Positions 43,377 through 44,141 of a stretch of 44,141 bases of DNA are shown one piece after another. Origin of the DNA: Micromonospora orduensis (lineage in GTDB: Bacteria > Actinomycetota > Actinomycetes > Mycobacteriales > Micromonosporaceae); assembly GCF_006228125.1 (NCBI RefSeq), contig NZ_VDFY01000173.1:1-44141 (forward strand), in the 5' to 3' direction. The position numbers were made by a program, and so were the translations under genes. Under the pieces are notes generated by a model that ran no database searches, was not told the origin of the DNA, and saw only the letters and a program-made list of their open reading frames with translations. Positions within the stretch are counted from its first letter, which is position 1. Each line of letters opens with the position of its first letter.

Positions 43377-44141
43377 TCAGCAACCGATCCGGCTGGACCC
43401 CACCGCGACGTCGTCGTACCACAGGGTGTCGGCACCGCCGCCGTAGCTCTCCCAGCCCAGTTTCAGGTCGGTGAGCTGCGGCCGCCAGGTGCGGTTGTAC
43501 CACTGGCCGTCGATGTCGTGCGTCGGTACGCCGTCCGCGGTCAGTCCGGTGACGGCGCTGCCGTCCAGCCAGGTACGGAGCTGACCGGCCGAACCGTCCA
43601 CCATGAACTCCACGCACGCCCACCGGTTGGTCGGCAGCGGCAGGCTCTGCGCCACCCCGGCCGGGCTCTGCTCCGGCAGGGTCGCGTCGTCGGAGGCGCG
43701 GTTCCACTGCAGGGCGCCGTTCTGGCCGCCCAGCCGCAGGTCCCTGTTGCCGTCGGCGGCGTCGGCCATCGTCACCATCGTGGTGTGATCGGTGGGCTGG
43801 GCGGTCGTGTGCCGTACCCAGATCCGCGCGTAGCGGACACTGCCCACACTGCTGAGGTTCTTCGCGGACCGGATGAAGACGTGGTTGCAGTAGCCCGCCG
43901 CGCCGTTGATCCGGACCGCCCGGCTCCCGCTGTGCGCGGTGGTCGTGTCGATCGTGGCCGTGCCGGCGCCGGAACAGTCCGGGCTCACCACGGTCCAGTC
44001 ACCGGACGGCGTCGAACCGGTCTGGTTCTCGAAGCCGTCACAGAGCACCGCCCCGGCGCAGCCAGCCGGCGGAGTCGTCGTGGGCGGGGGCGTCGTGGGC
44101 GGAGGCGTCGTGGGCGGAGGCATCGTCGGCGGGGCCATCGT
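43377..44141 (-). CDS. Secreted Cip1-like protein, C-terminal part (5' end missing)
   Basis: A 255-codon open frame runs off the right edge. It begins inside a Thr/Pro linker (PPPTTPPPTTPPPTT), typical between modules of secreted actinobacterial polysaccharide enzymes, so an N-terminal module such as a CBM or catalytic domain is missing. The visible domain starts at CAGAVLCDGFENQTG and shows a jelly-roll pattern: SRAVRINGAAGYCNHVF, VRYARIWVRHT, NRWACVEFMVDGSAGQLRTWLDG and, near the end, LWYDDVAVGSSRIGC. This agrees with Cip1-like core domains found in cellulolytic fungi and actinomycetes, and polysaccharide lyases share the fold. The apparent ATG at 44138 lies in the linker and is not a start. 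Low-complexity linker DNA may explain why the contig breaks here. Confidence 0.75.
   Translation of the reverse strand, partial: TMAPPTMPPPTTPPPTTPPPTTTPPAGCAGAVLCDGFENQTGSTPSGDWTVVSPDCSGAGTATIDTTTAHSGSRAVRINGAAGYCNHVFIRSAKNLSSVGSVRYARIWVRHTTAQPTDHTTMVTMADAADGNRDLRLGGQNGALQWNRASDDATLPEQSPAGVAQSLPLPTNRWACVEFMVDGSAGQLRTWLDGSAVTGLTADGVPTHDIDGQWYNRTWRPQLTDLKLGWESYGGGADTLWYDDVAVGSSRIGC

Noticed and set aside
44070..44141. Tandem repeat or CRISPR-like array at the right edge
   Set aside because: The repeats are codon-periodic and encode the Thr/Pro linker of the secreted protein. There are no spacers.

Overview
The window looks like a draft-genome contig from a high-GC filamentous actinobacterium, most likely of the Micromonosporaceae (Micromonospora-like). 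The grounds are very high GC, many GTG starts, secreted glycosidases with ricin-type (CBM13) modules, carbohydrate ABC importers with no ATPase of their own, DUF6223/DUF6069 proteins, an ECF42/DGPF pair and a rifamycin phosphotransferase with its RAE element. The genus is an inference. The first 19 bases match the Nextera transposase mosaic end except at one base, so the left edge is a contig end. The right edge cuts a gene inside its low-complexity linker.

Region by region. 1-6.6 kb: tail of a secreted protein, DUF6223 membrane protein, NarL-type two-component system, LPITG-anchored surface protein, two overlapping RlaP-like nucleotidyltransferases and a DUF1801 protein. 6.6-18 kb: an arabinose-polysaccharide locus with two GH54 alpha-L-arabinofuranosidases of opposite domain order, a clan-A glycosidase with CBM13, a CUT1 sugar importer, a GH63/MGH-like cytoplasmic glycosidase and a LacI regulator. 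Three promoters share the layout -35, 18 bp, -10 and then a copy of CGAATCGATTCG. A fourth copy lies in the lacI leader, so one LacI regulon is inferred. 18-22.9 kb: unknown protein, TetR/hydrolase operon with a TTAGCT palindrome, VOC protein, GH62 arabinofuranosidase with a different LacI-type operator, and a 38-aa small ORF. 23-26 kb: rph preceded by a RAE. 26-31.5 kb: a pentonate operon (IlvD/Edd dehydratase, ketoglutarate-semialdehyde dehydrogenase, FAH-type dehydratase) divergent from an IclR regulator. With the arabinofuranosidases upstream this suggests release of arabinose and oxidation to 2-oxoglutarate, although the sugar dehydrogenase and lactonase are not in the window.

31.5-44.1 kb: alpha/beta hydrolase, iron-box-controlled siderophore-interacting protein, XRE regulator divergent from a methionine aminopeptidase, a tRNA-Lys-like gene with a 56-nt insertion in its anticodon loop, an SCO0854/TerD-type protein, a structured non-coding stretch before a PhoX-type phosphatase, a DksA/TraR zinc-finger protein, an operon of DGPF/YCII, ECF42 sigma factor and a decayed dihydrofolate-reductase-like gene, two membrane proteins, and the C-terminal part of a Cip1-like secreted protein.

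The least explained items are the interrupted tRNA, the three-helix RNA-like element at 37.03-37.11 kb (it shares a 12-base string with the tRNA insertion), the unassigned clan-A glycosidase, and the arabinofuranoside regulon as a whole. I saw no integrase, transposase, CRISPR array or rRNA gene.
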